Source: an uncultured Amylibacter sp. (GTDB lineage Bacteria; Pseudomonadota; Alphaproteobacteria; Rhodobacterales; Rhodobacteraceae). From it: DNA of 8,202 bases. The notes under the pieces were generated by a model that saw nothing but the letters and a program-made list of their open reading frames with translations, made no database searches and was not told the DNA's origin. Position numbers and translations under genes: made by a program. Position 1 is the first letter of the stretch. Each line of letters opens with the position of its first letter. Location: positions 1 to 8,202 of the forward strand of contig CALDZS010000036.1 of assembly GCA_937944065.1 (NCBI GenBank), written 5' to 3'. Shown one piece after another: positions 6,427-8,202 of the stretch.

Positions 6427-8202
6427 ATGGCCGCCAAAGACACCAACGAACAAAATAAAGGTGACGCAAACGAGGGTATGGGCGACATGAGCCAAGCCGC
6501 CGTCAAAAAGATGATCGCAGTTGCACGCGAGCGTGGCTACATCACATATGACGAATTGAACGAAGTTCTTCCCCCCGATCAGGTGTCATCCGAACAAATC
6601 GAAGACGTGATGTCGATGCTATCCGAAATGGGCATCAACATTATCGAAGCAGACGAAGTCGAAGGCGACGACGCCCCTAAAGATGTGACCATTGTCGAGG
6701 ACGGAAAACGCGACATAGCTCTTGCCGAAACGGGCAAAGCTATGCTGGATCGCACAGATGATCCTGTGCGCATGTATCTGCGCGAAATGGGGTCTGTGGA
6801 ATTGCTATCGCGTGAAGGCGAAATCGCGATTGCCAAACGGATCGAGGCGGGTCGCAAGACCATGATCGAAGGCCTGTGCGAAAGCCCACTAACATTCCAA
6901 GCGATCACCATTTGGCGTGACGAGCTGTTGGAAGAAGAGATTTTGCTACGCGACGTGATCGATCTGGAAACCACGTTCAGCGACACGTTAGAAGACGAAG
7001 AAGAGGTGACGCCAACGCCCACCCCGGCGGCGGCCAATTCTGAAGAGAAAAAAGAAGAACTGGACGCGGACGGCAATCCCATTATCGACGATGATGATGA
7101 CGAAGACGAAGATGAACAAGCAAACCTATCGCTGGCCGCGATGGAAGAAGTTCTGAAACCAGAAGTGCTTGCAACCTTGGCCAAGATCGCCAAGAATTAC
7201 GGCAAGCTGGCCGCGATGCAGGACGAACGGATTTCTGCGACCTTGAATGACGATGAAAGCTTTTCGGATAAATCCGAGAAGGCCTATCACAAACTACGCA
7301 AAACTTTGGTCGAGCAGTTGAACAGCCTGCACTTTCATAACAACCGTATCGAAGCCTTGATTGATCAGTTGTACGGCATCAACCGTAAGATCATGTCGAT
7401 CGACAGCGGCATGGTGAAACTGGCCGACCAATCGCGCATCAACCGTCGTGAATTCATCGACGCCTATCGCGGTAAGGAACTCGATCCGATGTGGATGGAA
7501 AACGTTGCCTTGCGCGAAGGTCGTGGTTGGAAATTGTTCATGGAGAAACATTCCGAAAAGGCCGAAGAATTGCGCGGCGAGATGGCGCAAGTCGGTCAAT
7601 ATGTCGGCGTGGATATCCCTGAATATCGCCGCATCGTGAACCAAGTGCAAAAAGGCGAAAAAGAAGCCCGCCTTGCGAAAAAAGAAATGGTCGAAGCCAA
7701 CCTGCGTTTGGTGATCTCGATTGCGAAAAAATACACCAACCGTGGCCTGCAATTCCTTGATCTTATTCAAGAAGGTAACATCGGCCTGATGAAGGCCGTG
7801 GATACATTCGAATATCGTCGCGGTTACAAATTCTCGACTTACGCCACTTGGTGGATTCGTCAGGCGATCACGCGCTCTATTGCAGATCAGGCGCGCACGA
7901 TCCGTATTCCGGTCCACATGATCGAGACGATCAACAAGCTGGTCCGCACCGGACGCCAGATGCTTCACGAAATCGGCCGCGAGCCGACGCCGGAAGAATT
8001 GGCCGAGAAGCTGCAAATGCCGCTCGAAAAAGTGCGCAAGGTGATGAAGATCGCCAAGGAACCGATTTCGCTGGAGACGCCTATCGGCGATGAGGAAGAT
8101 TCTCAGCTCGGCGATTTCATCGAGGACAAGAATGCGATCCTGCCCTTGGATTCGGCCATCCAGTCGAACCTCAAGGACACCACCACCCGCGTCCTCGCCT
8201 CC
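6427..8202 (+). CDS. rpoD: Housekeeping RNA polymerase sigma factor RpoD (sigma-70), 3'-truncated by window edge
   Basis: Primary sigma factor that directs RNA polymerase to most promoters. The frame is open from the ATG at 6427 to the window end, giving 592 codons; family members here are about 660 residues, so the missing part is most of region 4, including the -35-binding helix-turn-helix. Region 1.1 is at about residues 22-75 and region 1.2 at about 111-142 (DDPVRMYLREMGSVELLSREGE). A long non-conserved region follows, with ten consecutive acidic residues at 221-230. Region 2 is at about 405-495, with NLRLVISIAKKY and the -10-recognition stretch YKFSTYATWWIRQAITRSIADQARTIR, and region 3 begins near 498 (HMIETINKL). 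An SD (GAAGGAA) supports the start. Third-position GC rises sharply from about position 7920 onward, unlike the rest of the gene. Long antisense frames in this gene are shadows. Confidence 0.97.
   Translation, partial: MAAKDTNEQNKGDANEGMGDMSQAAVKKMIAVARERGYITYDELNEVLPPDQVSSEQIEDVMSMLSEMGINIIEADEVEGDDAPKDVTIVEDGKRDIALAETGKAMLDRTDDPVRMYLREMGSVELLSREGEIAIAKRIEAGRKTMIEGLCESPLTFQAITIWRDELLEEEILLRDVIDLETTFSDTLEDEEEVTPTPTPAAANSEEKKEELDADGNPIIDDDDDEDEDEQANLSLAAMEEVLKPEVLATLAKIAKNYGKLAAMQDERISATLNDDESFSDKSEKAYHKLRKTLVEQLNSLHFHNNRIEALIDQLYGINRKIMSIDSGMVKLADQSRINRREFIDAYRGKELDPMWMENVALREGRGWKLFMEKHSEKAEELRGEMAQVGQYVGVDIPEYRRIVNQVQKGEKEARLAKKEMVEANLRLVISIAKKYTNRGLQFLDLIQEGNIGLMKAVDTFEYRRGYKFSTYATWWIRQAITRSIADQARTIRIPVHMIETINKLVRTGRQMLHEIGREPTPEELAEKLQMPLEKVRKVMKIAKEPISLETPIGDEEDSQLGDFIEDKNAILPLDSAIQSNLKDTTTRVLAS

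Noticed and set aside
6579..7193. 204-codon minus-strand frame with long serine runs
   Set aside because: The serine runs are the reverse reading of the GAT/GAA acidic codons of the rpoD non-conserved region, so it is a shadow.
7294..8016. 240-codon open frame on the minus strand
   Set aside because: It is entirely antisense to conserved rpoD regions and its translation has no recognisable family. It arises from the codon bias of the opposite strand.

Overview
This is ordinary chromosomal sequence from an alphaproteobacterium, most likely a marine Rhodobacteraceae (Roseobacter-type) member. Supporting points are the RpoHI-type heat-shock sigma factor, the rluD/DUF6476 divergent pair typical of that family, an alphaproteobacterial dnaG-rpoD pair without rpsU, and proteins that read like Roseobacter versions throughout. 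Base composition looks close to even, low for the family. There is no sign of a mobile element, phage, CRISPR array, toxin-antitoxin pair or RNA gene. The assignments come from reading the translations, not from a database search.

Layout. Positions 2-1144 (+) hold the C-terminal two thirds of an M3-family oligoendopeptidase F, cut by the left edge. It converges with rpoH (1145-2059, -) with no base between the two stop codons. A 143-bp gap with possible rpoH control signals separates rpoH from rluD (2203-3234, -), a 23S rRNA pseudouridine synthase. rluD and a small membrane protein gene (3233-3541, +, DUF6476-like) are divergent, and their start codons overlap in one CATG. A TRIC/UPF0126 membrane protein follows (3630-4244, +). 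A 139-bp gap with a nested dyad leads into dnaG (4384-6330, +), and a 96-bp gap rich in GANTC sites leads into rpoD (6427 to the right edge, +), which lacks its region 4.

How the genes work together. The window pairs information-processing genes (primase, housekeeping sigma factor, heat-shock sigma factor, rRNA modification) with a cytosolic peptidase and two small membrane proteins. dnaG-rpoD is what remains of the 'macromolecular synthesis' operon. The most noteworthy signals are regulatory: four GANTC sites (the CcrM methylation motif in Alphaproteobacteria) within 53 bp upstream of rpoD, and an operator-like array of ACAC/GTGT half-sites upstream of dnaG. A third-position GC rise at the 3' end of rpoD may be recombination or an assembly join. 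I found no convincing undescribed multi-gene system.
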